A DNA stretch of 59,971 bases from Actinobacteria bacterium UBA2286. Its GTDB lineage: Bacteria > Actinomycetota > Coriobacteriia > Anaerosomatales > Anaerosomataceae. Both the position numbers and the translations under genes were made by a program. Under the pieces are notes generated by a model that was not told the DNA's origin, searched no databases, and worked only from the letters and a program-made list of their open reading frames with translations. Each line of letters opens with the position of its first letter. Positions within the stretch are counted from its first letter, which is position 1. The DNA lies in NCBI GenBank assembly GCA_002345925.1, contig DDWM01000049.1:118901-178871 (forward strand), in the 5' to 3' direction. Positions 16,064-24,690 of this stretch are shown in pieces.

Positions 16064-16405
16064 GTACTGGTAGGACACCAGGCATCAGGAAGCAGCAGCT
16101 CAGGGGTTTGTGACCTCTGGCCCGTCGAGCCAGTGACACGTCACTGGCTTTAGGTAGGTCGCCAACTCACGAGCGGCTTCCAGAACATGGTCGGCTCCCG
16201 GTCTAAGCTTCCTTGTTGAGATCGAGCACTCGAACGTGGGTTCAGAACGGCCGTGTCGGGCGGCTTTCGCCACTGCAGATGCTGGACCGCTACAATCAGG
16301 AAGGCACCATGGCACTCGTGGTTTCCACGTGATCGCGCTGACGTGAAAACCGGAGTGTTTCACAGGTTACATATGGGATGTAATTGCTGGGGGAGGACGA
16401 GGAGC
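16064..16405. other. Intergenic region upstream of the DUF1848 cassette, with a perfect palindrome
   Basis: About 340 bp with no convincing gene. It contains AGCCAGTGAC-AC-GTCACTGGCT at 16128-16149 (10-bp arms, 2-bp centre), a good operator or hairpin candidate. A TACAAT box at 16291-16296 could be the -10 of the cassette promoter, but no good -35 is visible. A minus-strand reading frame of 87 codons (16100-16363) lacks support. Confidence 0.4.
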
Positions 16406-17401
16406 ATGATAATAAGCGCAAGCAGGAGGACGGACATCCCCCGGTTCTACAGCGAATGGTTCATGAATCGCATCCAAGAAGGTTTCGTGGATGTCCGCAA
16501 CCCGATGTTCCATGACCAGGTCAGCCGCTACAGCCTCAGCCCCGACATCGTCGACGGGATAGTCTTCTGGAGCAAGGATCCCGCTCCGATGATCAAGAGA
16601 CTAGGTGAGCTCTCGGATTACAGCTACTACTTCCAGTTCTCCCTGACGCCTTACGGCAAGGATACTGAGAGCGGTTTGCGCAACAAGCATGATCTGATCT
16701 CCACCTTCAAGGAGCTATCCGAGGCGGTAGGACCCGAAAGGGTGATATGGCGCTTTGATCCGATCCTGCTGAACGGCACGTACTCGCTCGAGTATCACCA
16801 GAGGGCATTCGGCACCATCGCGACCGAGCTCAGCGGCTACACGCAAAAGGTCATAATCAGCTTTATCGATGAGTACAACTTCGGCGGCAGGAGCATCTAC
16901 AAGTCCGTCAACACCCACGGCGTTGATGCGTCACAGCAGAACCAAATCGCCGAGTTCGTATCGGACATCGCGCATTCGAATGCTATGTCAGTCGCTACCT
17001 GCGCGGAGGCCGTGGACCTTGAAAGGTACGGCATCGAGCACGCACGGTGCGTCGATTCGAGCATCTTCGAGAAGCTCGACGGATACAGGCTGTCAAGACT
17101 GAAGACCAGATATGAGGAGCTGCAGAAGGACAAGTCACAGCGCAATCTATGCTGCTGCATTGAGAGCATCGATATCGGATGCACCAACACGTGCGCGAAC
17201 GGGTGCAGATACTGCTATGCCACGACCAGCGAGGTGACTCTTCGAGCAAATCTCGCTGCGTATGACCCTTCCTCGACGATGCTGTGCGGAAGCTTCGACC
17301 CCTCTGTCGACAAGCTGAAGGACAATCGCGGGACAGGCACCTCCCGTGACAGATCCTTCAAGTTCGGCCACGTTGACGATCAGCGTATTCAGGGTGTCTA
17401 G
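16406..17401 (+). CDS. DUF1848 family radical-SAM-like protein
   Basis: A 331-aa protein. The start ATG 16406 is chosen because GGGAGG lies 9 nt upstream and the family begins with MIISASRRTDIPRFY, exactly as here. Seen: FWSKDPAPM, FQFSLTPYGKD, RFDPIL, and a C-terminal cysteine cluster (CCCI ... CTNTCANGCRYCYA) that would ligate an Fe-S cluster. DUF1848 proteins are related to radical SAM enzymes and spore photoproduct lyase-like repair enzymes; their reaction is not known. First gene of the cassette: the next gene starts 4 nt after its stop. A nucleic-acid modification role is inferred from that neighbour. Confidence 0.85.
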   Translation: MIISASRRTDIPRFYSEWFMNRIQEGFVDVRNPMFHDQVSRYSLSPDIVDGIVFWSKDPAPMIKRLGELSDYSYYFQFSLTPYGKDTESGLRNKHDLISTFKELSEAVGPERVIWRFDPILLNGTYSLEYHQRAFGTIATELSGYTQKVIISFIDEYNFGGRSIYKSVNTHGVDASQQNQIAEFVSDIAHSNAMSVATCAEAVDLERYGIEHARCVDSSIFEKLDGYRLSRLKTRYEELQKDKSQRNLCCCIESIDIGCTNTCANGCRYCYATTSEVTLRANLAAYDPSSTMLCGSFDPSVDKLKDNRGTGTSRDRSFKFGHVDDQRIQGV

Positions 17402-17405
17402 AGAG

Positions 17406-20400
17406 ATGGCAGACGACTGCGTCTTTAGACCGAATCAACGGTATGCAGGACTCATCGGTCAGCTGAGTCCGACGAGCTTCGATGGGATACGAGACGCTGC
17501 GTGCAAGGTTCTCCGTGAGAACTTCACGGATGCCGAGATTTCACAGATGTACGACGAGCTGCAGAGGGGCACGCGCATTTTAGACCGCGAGGAGCTCCTC
17601 TGGCGGTACCTTTGGGCATTCGAGTCGATGCATAGTCGGAAGCTGGACCACGCATTCGACACGATGAAGCGGGTCCTCAGTCAACTAAAGGACGAGTCCA
17701 TCACAGTCGTGGACTGGGGATGCGGCCAGGGACTCGCCACGTGCTGCCTCCTTGACTACCTGAACCGCAACAGGATTCACATTCCAGTTGACGGAATCAC
17801 CCTAGTCGAGCCGTCTGAACTCGCCATCTCCTATGCCGAATTGCACCTCGGGGCATATGGGATGACCCAGTGCAGAAAGGTGCAAAAGGGACTAGACGAT
17901 GTAACTGAGGAAGACATCGAGACGGAGTCCCCCGTAACGCTGCACCTGTTCTCGAACATCTTGGACATGGGCGCGTTCGACATGAAACGCCTCGCGCAGA
18001 CCATCGGAGCTTCTGCCAAAGGCATACACTATTTCATCTGCGTCAGCCCCTGCTACAGCAACAACAACGGCATGAGCAGAATAGGGCTATTCGAGAGCTA
18101 CTTCACCGGCATCGATTCGCTTGGACACGAGCGCAAAACTCAGAACGGGCCTGCAAGAAGCGAGATTTCCGAGATGGCGCGCCTCGTCAAGCCAGACCGC
18201 GCCGATGGCGAGAACTACACCTTGGATCTGCTGGTCTTCGGGTACGAGTGCGGCAAGAGTTCCATTGTAGACGTCGAGTACTATCCGCCTGTGCAGTTCT
18301 TCGCCTCTTACGAGCTCGACGCGGTAAGGAGCCGGCGCGTTTCCCCAGAAGAGCAGGGGCTGCAATACGCCGCGTTCGAAGTCGCAGCTCCATTCGAGCT
18401 CGGGGCTAAGGTCTACGATGACGTGAACCCTGTTCTCGCGGTACTCAACAACATCGTCGTCCGTGGGTTGCCCACTCGATGCAGCCCGTTCATAGAAGAG
18501 GCTTTTGAATTCTCGGGCAACAAACTGCTGCTAGACGATCTCGGGGGCTTTAGCTACGCATGTGACAGTGAGACCGACGAGGCCACGCTGATGGCGCAGC
18601 GATACACGCCAATCGGAGTGGCGCGGTTGCAGAAAGTGGTGCTCGAGGCGCTCATCACAGGCGTCTTGGATATGTCGAAGGAACAATGGCGGGTTGTCGT
18701 CATTGAGCGTGACGTGCCGTGTGCGGCTCTGGCATTCGAGGATCTCCGGCAGATGCTCGAGCACCTCTGCGGACTTAGCAGGGATTTCAAAGCGATGCGT
18801 ATGCCAACGGTCGACCTAACCGTTGTAAGCGGAGGTCAATGGCAAGACTCGCCGCTGCAAAGCGGAGCGAACGTCACTGCAGAATGCAACGACCGAATCC
18901 GCTCGAAGAAGTACGACCTGGTCGTGGACATGTCTGTCCTCTCTGAGATAGATGATGACCGCGCGTCGTTCAGCGAGTTTGAGGCAATACGGAACTGTTA
19001 CTTTGTCGTCGGCTCCGCGAGTGCGGTTCGAAGCCGGCGCACAATCTACACCTCGGACGTAATTGAATACGAGCCGCTCGGCGCAACGAACGAGTTCGGC
19101 GCGTTCATCGAGGACGAAGAGATGCTGGTGCACCTGAAGTTCTTCCTGAGTCTCCTGTTCAGGAAGGCTGACTTCAGGCCTGGCCAGGTCCCCATACTCA
19201 ACCGGGCGCTGCAGAACCAGAACGTAATCGGCCTCCTCCCGACGGGTGGAGGCAAGTCGCTCACTTACCAGCTCGCGGCGATGCTGCAACCTGGCGTTAC
19301 ATTGGTCATTGACCCTTTGCGCGCTCTCATGCACGACCAGTACGCGGGGCTCAGAGGCGCGGGGATGGACGCATGCACGTTCATCAACTCTACCTTGACC
19401 GACAAGGAGAAAGACGAACGAACCGGGCGCATGGAGTCTTCAGAGCTGCAGTTCGTCTTCGTTTCCCCGGAGCGGCTGTGCATGCAGGGGTTCAGAGAGC
19501 GCCTTGCGACCATGAAAGAGCTCGGGGTCTACTTCTCCTATGGGGTTGTAGACGAGGTGCACTGCGTCTCGGAATGGGGGCACGACTTCAGATTCACCTA
19601 CCTGCATCTCGGCAGGAACCTCTATAACTTCGTGCACACAAAGAGCCCTAGCGGGCACCTCACGCTGTTCGGCCTCACCGCCACAGCCTCCTTCGATGTC
19701 CTCGCTGATGTGGAGAGGGAACTCTCGGGTGATGGCGCCTACCCACTCGACGCCAACACGGTCGTCCGCCACGAGGACACGGACAGGCTCGAGCTGCAGT
19801 ACAAGATCGAGCGGGTCCCCGTCCGCTTCGAATCCGACACATCCTACAACAGGCGCCGTGTGATCGACCCTGCCCTCCCGAGGGCCATAAGGCCGAGCGA
19901 CAGTTGGCACAAAGCTGAGCGCACGAGCAAGTCCGAGTACCTTGCCCATCACATCCGCGATATACCAGCGGAAATCGCTTCGCTGCATACAGCGGAGAGC
20001 GTCAATCGCATAAAGCGAAGGTTCTCGGAACGTCACAACAGCGAGCAAAGCTTCGAGAATGTCGACCTAGCGTGTGATATGACGGACGCTGCCTTTGACG
20101 TCGCTGAATCATATGGTAGTGGAGGGATAATCTTCTGCCCGCACAAAAGGAACACTCCACTCGCGGTCAGGGAGAATGCAGAGCGGCTGTCGGAATTCAT
20201 CCCGGGTGTCGGTACTTTCGTGGGTAGCTCCGACGGGGATGCAGAGCTCGATGCGGTGTCGTTCCATAACCTTGAGCTGTTTAAGCAGAACCGGCTCTCT
20301 CTCATGGTGGCGACCAAGGCATTCGGCATGGGCATCGACAAGCCTAACGTAAGGTTCAGCGTCAACATGAACTACCCGAGCTCGCTGGAGAGCTTGGTGC

Positions 20401-21785
20401 AGGAAGCGGGCCGCGCGGGACGCGACAAGAAGCTGGCCCTTGCGAAAGTGCTCGTATCTGACTATGCGCTCGCACGAATCAACGGCAAGTATCACGGCAA
20501 CAGTCCGGTTGAGACAGAGCTGAAGAACAGATGGTTTGACGAAGCCGACCTGTACACGATACTCGACCACTACGGGTTGGCCGTTCCGCGCGAGTTCATC
20601 GAAATTGCTAGGCCGGATAACGACCTGATCCAAAATGCGGACTACGCGACCAATGAGTACTTCTTCAAGCAGAACTTCATGGGCGCCATCCAGGAAAAGC
20701 GTGCACTCTTCAAGCTCTTCTGCAAGAAGGAGGTTGAACTCCTCCGTAGCGACGACACCGCGCAGAACCCAGTGCGGGTGCAGAACTTGCTGGACGACGT
20801 ACTCTCATGCGCCGAGGGAACACGGCTTGTTGCGCGCATGCCCTACATAACAGCTGTGTTCAAGAAGCCCGAGGACAAGCCCGTAGACCACGTGGACAAC
20901 GTGCAGAAGATGATCTATCGGATGTGCTGCATCGGGTTTGTCGAAGACTACACGCAGGACTACCGCAGGCACTACTTCCTGGTCAAGATGGTCCGCAGAC
21001 CTGACGGAGGCTACTACGAGGCCCTCAAACGCTTCCTCATGAGGTACTACGCTGAAGAGCGTGCCGATGAGATTGTGGGGCAAGTGCCCGGCTTCAGAGG
21101 GGAAAACGAGATTCAGAAGTGCCTCGGTTACTTGACGGAATTCGTCTACGACAAGATCGCCGTCAAGCGCAAGCGGGCGATGGACGACATGAGGCTCTTC
21201 TGCAGTACCGGCGCTGGAGAGGATTCGGACTGGCGCGAGGTCAACGAGGACCTCAAAGACTTCATCTACTACTACTTCAACTCAAAGTACGCGAACGACG
21301 AATATGTGGCGGATACGGGAGAGCCATTCTCCCTCAAGGTTGACACCGACACCGGAAGACGCAGCTCGTTCGAAATCGTTATGAAGTACCTGCGGGTGGT
21401 GGACGATGACCTCATCGGAGCAGGTGGCACGCCAATCGACAACGTCAAGCACCTGCAGGGCGCCGTGCGCCTAATCCGCCGAGCGCTGACGGATTACAAC
21501 CCCGCCCTCGCTCTCCTAAATTTCTTCTGCCTAACCCAACTCGGAACGCACAACAGCGTCGCCCTAGAGGAGGAGATGGCAGAGGATTATCGGCGCGGTC
21601 TGCTCGCCTTCATGGACGAAGCGGAGTCCAAGGAGCAACTTTGGCGCTTCTTCACCGACTTCCGTGAAAAGGTGTGGGGGCGGCCTCACCGTTACGACTT
21701 GTCGAAGTTTGAAGATATCACCAACGAAGTAATCGCCAACGCGCACCTCATCGCCCTGCGCGAGTTTGCGAAGTCATATCTATAG
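17406..21785 (+). CDS. Large methyltransferase-like / RecQ-type helicase fusion
   Basis: About 1459 aa from ATG 17406; a GTG at 17346 would overlap the DUF1848 gene by 56 bp. Residues 1 to about 560: an unusual region opening with a Rossmann methyltransferase-like domain (VVDWGCGQGLA near 100-110, then TLVEPSE as the acidic ribose-binding strand). Residues about 570-1010: a RecQ superfamily II helicase with FRPGQ, Walker A LPTGGGKS (about 612), DEVH box VVDEVHCVSEWGHDFR (about 715), GLTATAS and motif VI QEAGRAGRD (about 998). Residues about 1010-1459: a long C-terminal region with a winged-helix-like part. Ordinary RecQ is about 600 aa. Possibly a nucleic-acid-sensing and modifying or unwinding defence enzyme (inference). 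Confidence 0.8.
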   Translation: MADDCVFRPNQRYAGLIGQLSPTSFDGIRDAACKVLRENFTDAEISQMYDELQRGTRILDREELLWRYLWAFESMHSRKLDHAFDTMKRVLSQLKDESITVVDWGCGQGLATCCLLDYLNRNRIHIPVDGITLVEPSELAISYAELHLGAYGMTQCRKVQKGLDDVTEEDIETESPVTLHLFSNILDMGAFDMKRLAQTIGASAKGIHYFICVSPCYSNNNGMSRIGLFESYFTGIDSLGHERKTQNGPARSEISEMARLVKPDRADGENYTLDLLVFGYECGKSSIVDVEYYPPVQFFASYELDAVRSRRVSPEEQGLQYAAFEVAAPFELGAKVYDDVNPVLAVLNNIVVRGLPTRCSPFIEEAFEFSGNKLLLDDLGGFSYACDSETDEATLMAQRYTPIGVARLQKVVLEALITGVLDMSKEQWRVVVIERDVPCAALAFEDLRQMLEHLCGLSRDFKAMRMPTVDLTVVSGGQWQDSPLQSGANVTAECNDRIRSKKYDLVVDMSVLSEIDDDRASFSEFEAIRNCYFVVGSASAVRSRRTIYTSDVIEYEPLGATNEFGAFIEDEEMLVHLKFFLSLLFRKADFRPGQVPILNRALQNQNVIGLLPTGGGKSLTYQLAAMLQPGVTLVIDPLRALMHDQYAGLRGAGMDACTFINSTLTDKEKDERTGRMESSELQFVFVSPERLCMQGFRERLATMKELGVYFSYGVVDEVHCVSEWGHDFRFTYLHLGRNLYNFVHTKSPSGHLTLFGLTATASFDVLADVERELSGDGAYPLDANTVVRHEDTDRLELQYKIERVPVRFESDTSYNRRRVIDPALPRAIRPSDSWHKAERTSKSEYLAHHIRDIPAEIASLHTAESVNRIKRRFSERHNSEQSFENVDLACDMTDAAFDVAESYGSGGIIFCPHKRNTPLAVRENAERLSEFIPGVGTFVGSSDGDAELDAVSFHNLELFKQNRLSLMVATKAFGMGIDKPNVRFSVNMNYPSSLESLVQEAGRAGRDKKLALAKVLVSDYALARINGKYHGNSPVETELKNRWFDEADLYTILDHYGLAVPREFIEIARPDNDLIQNADYATNEYFFKQNFMGAIQEKRALFKLFCKKEVELLRSDDTAQNPVRVQNLLDDVLSCAEGTRLVARMPYITAVFKKPEDKPVDHVDNVQKMIYRMCCIGFVEDYTQDYRRHYFLVKMVRRPDGGYYEALKRFLMRYYAEERADEIVGQVPGFRGENEIQKCLGYLTEFVYDKIAVKRKRAMDDMRLFCSTGAGEDSDWREVNEDLKDFIYYYFNSKYANDEYVADTGEPFSLKVDTDTGRRSSFEIVMKYLRVVDDDLIGAGGTPIDNVKHLQGAVRLIRRALTDYNPALALLNFFCLTQLGTHNSVALEEEMAEDYRRGLLAFMDEAESKEQLWRFFTDFREKVWGRPHRYDLSKFEDITNEVIANAHLIALREFAKSYL

Positions 21786-21808
21786 GACATGAACGCGAGG
21801 AGAGCCAA

Positions 21809-22537
21809 ATGACCAACACGCAAACAGACGAGCTGAGTATCGCTATCGGAAAGATAGAAGACACGCTGCAAGACATCCAATCTGCCAAGCGGCAGGTGGA
21901 TGATGTCCTTGGGGCGAACACTGCTCTCTCGCATTCCCTCGAGAGTCTCATCACTCAAACGAACCAAGTAATTGCTGCCACAAAGAGCCAAGCGGAAGAC
22001 CTGAGCGGCCAAATCGAGGAGAAGCTTGCTCAGCTGAGTGGGTACAGCAGTAAGCTCGAGGAGCTAGCGAAACAGGGTGTCGCATCAATCAAGGGTCAGG
22101 CAGAGGAAGCGTCCACGCAGCTGAGTTCGGAAGCCGCCGCATTGAACAATAAGAGCATTAAGAGCTTCAACAAGTCAGCTGAAGAAGCGTTGTCGAAGAT
22201 GGAAGAACCGCTCAAATGCGCTCAAGCCTCGCTAATAGAGTCCACCGAACGCTTCGAAACCGCCTCTGCAGGATTCCGCGATCAACTGGCTGGCCAAGTG
22301 GAGGAAATCGAGCATCTTCTCACAACGACCAAGGAACAACTCGAAGAGGCCAAGAAAGCAATAGGGGAGATCGCGGATATCGATTTAGAGCCCACTAACA
22401 AGCGCATTGACGACCTGCGCGAGATGGTCTCGGCACGAGCCGACGAAGCGAAAAGGCAAAGTACGACGATTACTTCGTTGCTAATCGGTTGTCTGATCGT
22501 CGGCGTTATCGTGCTCGTAAAGCTGTTTGTCATGTAG
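21809..22537 (+). CDS. Tail-anchored coiled-coil protein
   Basis: A 242-aa protein with AGGAG about 9 nt before ATG. Nearly the whole length is predicted coiled coil (repeating hydrophobic, Glu/Gln/Lys/Ser-rich heptads). It ends in a single transmembrane helix (SLLIGCLIVGVIVLVKLFV) with almost no tail, so the coiled coil faces the cytoplasm. No enzymatic motif. It lies 23 bp after the helicase gene and upstream of the GTPase. It could tether the cassette's proteins to the membrane or be a membrane-acting effector; this is inference. Confidence 0.7.
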   Translation: MTNTQTDELSIAIGKIEDTLQDIQSAKRQVDDVLGANTALSHSLESLITQTNQVIAATKSQAEDLSGQIEEKLAQLSGYSSKLEELAKQGVASIKGQAEEASTQLSSEAAALNNKSIKSFNKSAEEALSKMEEPLKCAQASLIESTERFETASAGFRDQLAGQVEEIEHLLTTTKEQLEEAKKAIGEIADIDLEPTNKRIDDLREMVSARADEAKRQSTTITSLLIGCLIVGVIVLVKLFVM

Positions 22538-22558
22538 CTTATGGTTCTTACTTACCTT

Positions 22559-22579
22559 GGGACTCTCAATCCCAATGTC
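22559..22579 (+). repeat. 21-bp repeat upstream of the GTPase gene
   Basis: GGGACTCT-NN-ATCCCAA-N-GTC, matching 23883-23903 at 18 of 21 positions. With two bases added to the left it forms a perfect 6-bp stem with a 7-nt loop, shaped like a tRNA anticodon arm. The two copies bracket the GTPase gene. Confidence 0.35.
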
Positions 22580-22673
22580 GTCGGGTGCAGGTAGACTGAC
22601 CTTCGAGGATGTATCGGGTGTCCGCACAACGCGCTCACACGATTGCGAGGACCAACTTGAGTAGGGGGACGGC

Positions 22674-23831
22674 ATGCCAGACATCGTGGGTGACTTCAAG
22701 GACGCAGTAGAACTGCTCTTCGCGGGCAAGAAGCACGCGGACTCTCCGGCGGAAGAGCCGGACATCGTAAACATCATGCTCTCCGGAAAGACGGGCGTCG
22801 GAAAGAGCACTCTCGTGAACGCCATCTTCGGTGAGCACTTGGCTGAAACGGGTATCGGAGAGCCTCTGACTCAGCACATTAAGCTGTATGAGAAGGAGGG
22901 TGTGCCGCTACGCGTCTACGATGTCAAAGGTCTCGAGCTCGACGCCGCCGTGAACAAGCGTGTTTGTAGCGAAGTGAAGAGCCTCGTGCGAGCGAGTCGA
23001 AAGACCGAGACCACCAGCGATGACGTCCACCTGATGTGGTACTGCGTAGCATCTCCAGTACACAAGCTCGAGCAATACGAAATCGACTTCATGAACGACC
23101 TGGCCAACTCTCTGGACGTCGTCCTCGTGCTGACGCAGAGCTTCGACGAGGACGAAACGCGTGAGCTGATGTCGCACATCGAGATGAAGAGGCAAGAGGG
23201 AGCCTTGAACGTCAAGGCGATCGTCCCGCTCCTCGCGCTGGACAAGCAAATGCAAGGACTCGGCGCGAAGGCGAAGTTCGGGCTCGAGGAACTGGCTGAC
23301 TTGTCCTATGAGATGCTTCCTGACGCACAGAAGCGTGCCTTCGCGGCTGCGCAGAAGCTGTCCGCGGAGCTGCGGAAGAAGGCTGCGTACACCGCCATTG
23401 GCCTCGCTACCGCAGCAGCGGCGGCTGTCGGAGCGATCCCGTTGAAGATTGCCGATGCCGTTGTGCTCGGTCCCATTCAGCTGACGATGTTCATGGGAAT
23501 CGCCCGAGTCTACGGCGTTGATTTCCAGGAGGATGACTTCGCGAGATTGGTTGGCTCTTCTGTGCCGGGCGCTGCCGCGAAGGTTGGCAAAGCGGCAGCC
23601 GGCGCCGTGGTTGCCCTGCTCGAGGCCATTCCCTATGCGGGAGTGCTGGTGAGTGGGGCAGTTGCCGGCAGCATCACGGCGACACTCGGGACTGCGTTCC
23701 AGATGGCGCTTGAGAGTGAGGTGAACGAAGCGGAGCTCGACTGGGACAAGCTCCAGTCGGCATTCAACAAGGCGCTCGACTTTGCGCTCAAGATCAACTT
23801 CAAGGGGAAGCCTGAGGCAGAGCCTGCGTGA
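22674..23831 (+). CDS. P-loop GTPase (Era/dynamin-like) with C-terminal DUF697-type helices
   Basis: A 385-aa protein; AGGGGGACGGC precedes ATG 22674. Residues 37-46 form the G1 loop SGKTGVGKST and DVKGLE is G3 (DxxG). The usual NKxD G4 is not obvious; VLTQSFDED sits where it should be. The C-terminal half has hydrophobic, alanine-rich helices (AAYTAIGLATAAAAAVGAI, GVLVSGAVAGSITATLGTA) like DUF697 domains that associate with membranes. Similar GTPases are common in conflict systems and in cell-envelope stress responses. It is the last gene of the cassette, 136 bp after the coiled-coil gene and bracketed by the 21-bp repeats, so it may also be a separately acquired module. Confidence 0.78.
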   Translation: MPDIVGDFKDAVELLFAGKKHADSPAEEPDIVNIMLSGKTGVGKSTLVNAIFGEHLAETGIGEPLTQHIKLYEKEGVPLRVYDVKGLELDAAVNKRVCSEVKSLVRASRKTETTSDDVHLMWYCVASPVHKLEQYEIDFMNDLANSLDVVLVLTQSFDEDETRELMSHIEMKRQEGALNVKAIVPLLALDKQMQGLGAKAKFGLEELADLSYEMLPDAQKRAFAAAQKLSAELRKKAAYTAIGLATAAAAAVGAIPLKIADAVVLGPIQLTMFMGIARVYGVDFQEDDFARLVGSSVPGAAAKVGKAAAGAVVALLEAIPYAGVLVSGAVAGSITATLGTAFQMALESEVNEAELDWDKLQSAFNKALDFALKINFKGKPEAEPA

Positions 23832-23882
23832 CACCCGCGTGACAACGCTCTCCCTCTTGTCAGCTTGACCTTGTACTTTCTA

Positions 23883-23903
23883 GGGACTCTTGATCCCAAC
23901 GTC
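23883..23903 (+). repeat. 21-bp repeat downstream of the GTPase gene
   Basis: Second copy of the 22559-22579 repeat (18 of 21 identical), 51 bp after the GTPase stop codon. Confidence 0.35.
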
Positions 23904-23927
23904 AGGGACTCAGAGTTCACGCGCAGA

Positions 23928-23957
23928 AGTTACAAACGCGTCCACTAAGTCCGACCA
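23928..23957 (+). repeat. 30-bp direct repeat, right copy
   Basis: Partner of 15980-16009 (26 of 30 identical); also ends in AGTCCGACCA and is followed by a terminator 11 bp later. The 290 bp between the GTPase and the hemerythrin gene hold this repeat, one 21-bp repeat and the terminator, and no gene. Confidence 0.6.
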
Positions 23958-23968
23958 TAGTGCGAACG

Positions 23969-23995
23969 CGGGGCTCCTTCGGGGGCCCCGTTTCG
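23969..23995 (+). terminator. Rho-independent terminator after the cassette
   Basis: CGGGGC(T)CC, loop TTCG, then GG(G)GCCCCG, followed by TTTCGTTT; very GC-rich stem with a stable UUCG-type loop. Confidence 0.85.
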
Positions 23996-24121
23996 TTTGC
24001 CTGCTGTTGTCTGGCGTCGCACCCGGGGTATGAACGCCGACGGGGTTCAAGGCGTTGCTCCCCAGAATCAGTCTTCTAGCGAACAGCGGACGATTGCGAC
24101 GAGAATCCAGAGGTGATCAAC

Positions 24122-24673
24122 TTGCATGCTACTGCTGACCTAAGATTCGAGCACGCGGGAGTTGGCCGGATGCTCGATATCATGGATGCGATGACTGCTT
24201 CAGTTCGCGAAGGCGAACGGCCGAGTGTCGACGACATCTCACAGACGATAGAGTTCCTCCGGGTCTTCGTGGACAAGTGTCATCACACCAAAGAGGAGCA
24301 GCTGCTCTTCCCGGCGGTTCGCGCAGCAGGCATTCCCGCCGTAGAGGATGTAATCGTCGCTCTTCTTGCGGAGCACGTACAGGGACGCGGGTCGGTGTCT
24401 CGGATCGCCGAGATGGCCGAGCGCCTGTCCGACGGTGATGAATCCGCGGCCCCCGAGCTAGCCGACGCCATGTCCGGCTACACGAAGCTTCTTCGCGAGC
24501 ACATCGTTCGTGAGGAGAACGACTGCTTCAGCGCAGCCGACAGCGAACTACCAGCGCATGTGCAGGCGGAGCTAGAACAGGGATACGATCGAATCGAACG
24601 CGATGTGGTGGGAGGGGGAGTGCACGAGTCCTTCCACGCGCTCCTCGACCGGCTCGCGCAACAGTATCTATAG
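24122..24673 (+). CDS. Hemerythrin-domain (HHE) protein
   Basis: A cytoplasmic di-iron four-helix-bundle protein of about 183 aa, likely binding O2, NO or redox-sensing iron. Ligands are visible in FEHAGVGRML, CHHTKEEQLLFPAV, EHVQGRG and LREHIVREEND. I choose the TTG at 24122 because AGAGGTGATC (24109-24118) is almost a full match to the 16S anti-Shine-Dalgarno. The GTG at 24113 lies inside that sequence and so is unlikely. Monocistronic: preceded and followed by terminators. An oxygen- or nitrosative-stress role would suit an anaerobe. Confidence 0.85.
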   Translation: MHATADLRFEHAGVGRMLDIMDAMTASVREGERPSVDDISQTIEFLRVFVDKCHHTKEEQLLFPAVRAAGIPAVEDVIVALLAEHVQGRGSVSRIAEMAERLSDGDESAAPELADAMSGYTKLLREHIVREENDCFSAADSELPAHVQAELEQGYDRIERDVVGGGVHESFHALLDRLAQQYL

Positions 24674-24690
24674 TAGATATTGAATTCGGG

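Larger units (their letters stand above)
15980..23957. mobile_element. Putative 8-kb genomic island bounded by 30-bp direct repeats
   Basis: Contains only the four-gene DUF1848 / methyltransferase-RecQ / coiled-coil / GTPase cassette. It lies next to the tRNA-Pro element and has no recombinase of its own. Its coding sequence uses AGG and ATA codons noticeably more than the flanking core genes, by eye. Boundaries are inferred from the imperfect repeats; transfer by a lost or trans-acting integrase is inference. Confidence 0.45.

Noticed and set aside
16100..16363. Minus-strand 87-codon frame between the terminator and the DUF1848 gene
   Set aside because: Contains the palindrome, lacks an RBS and a recognisable fold; no operon partner.
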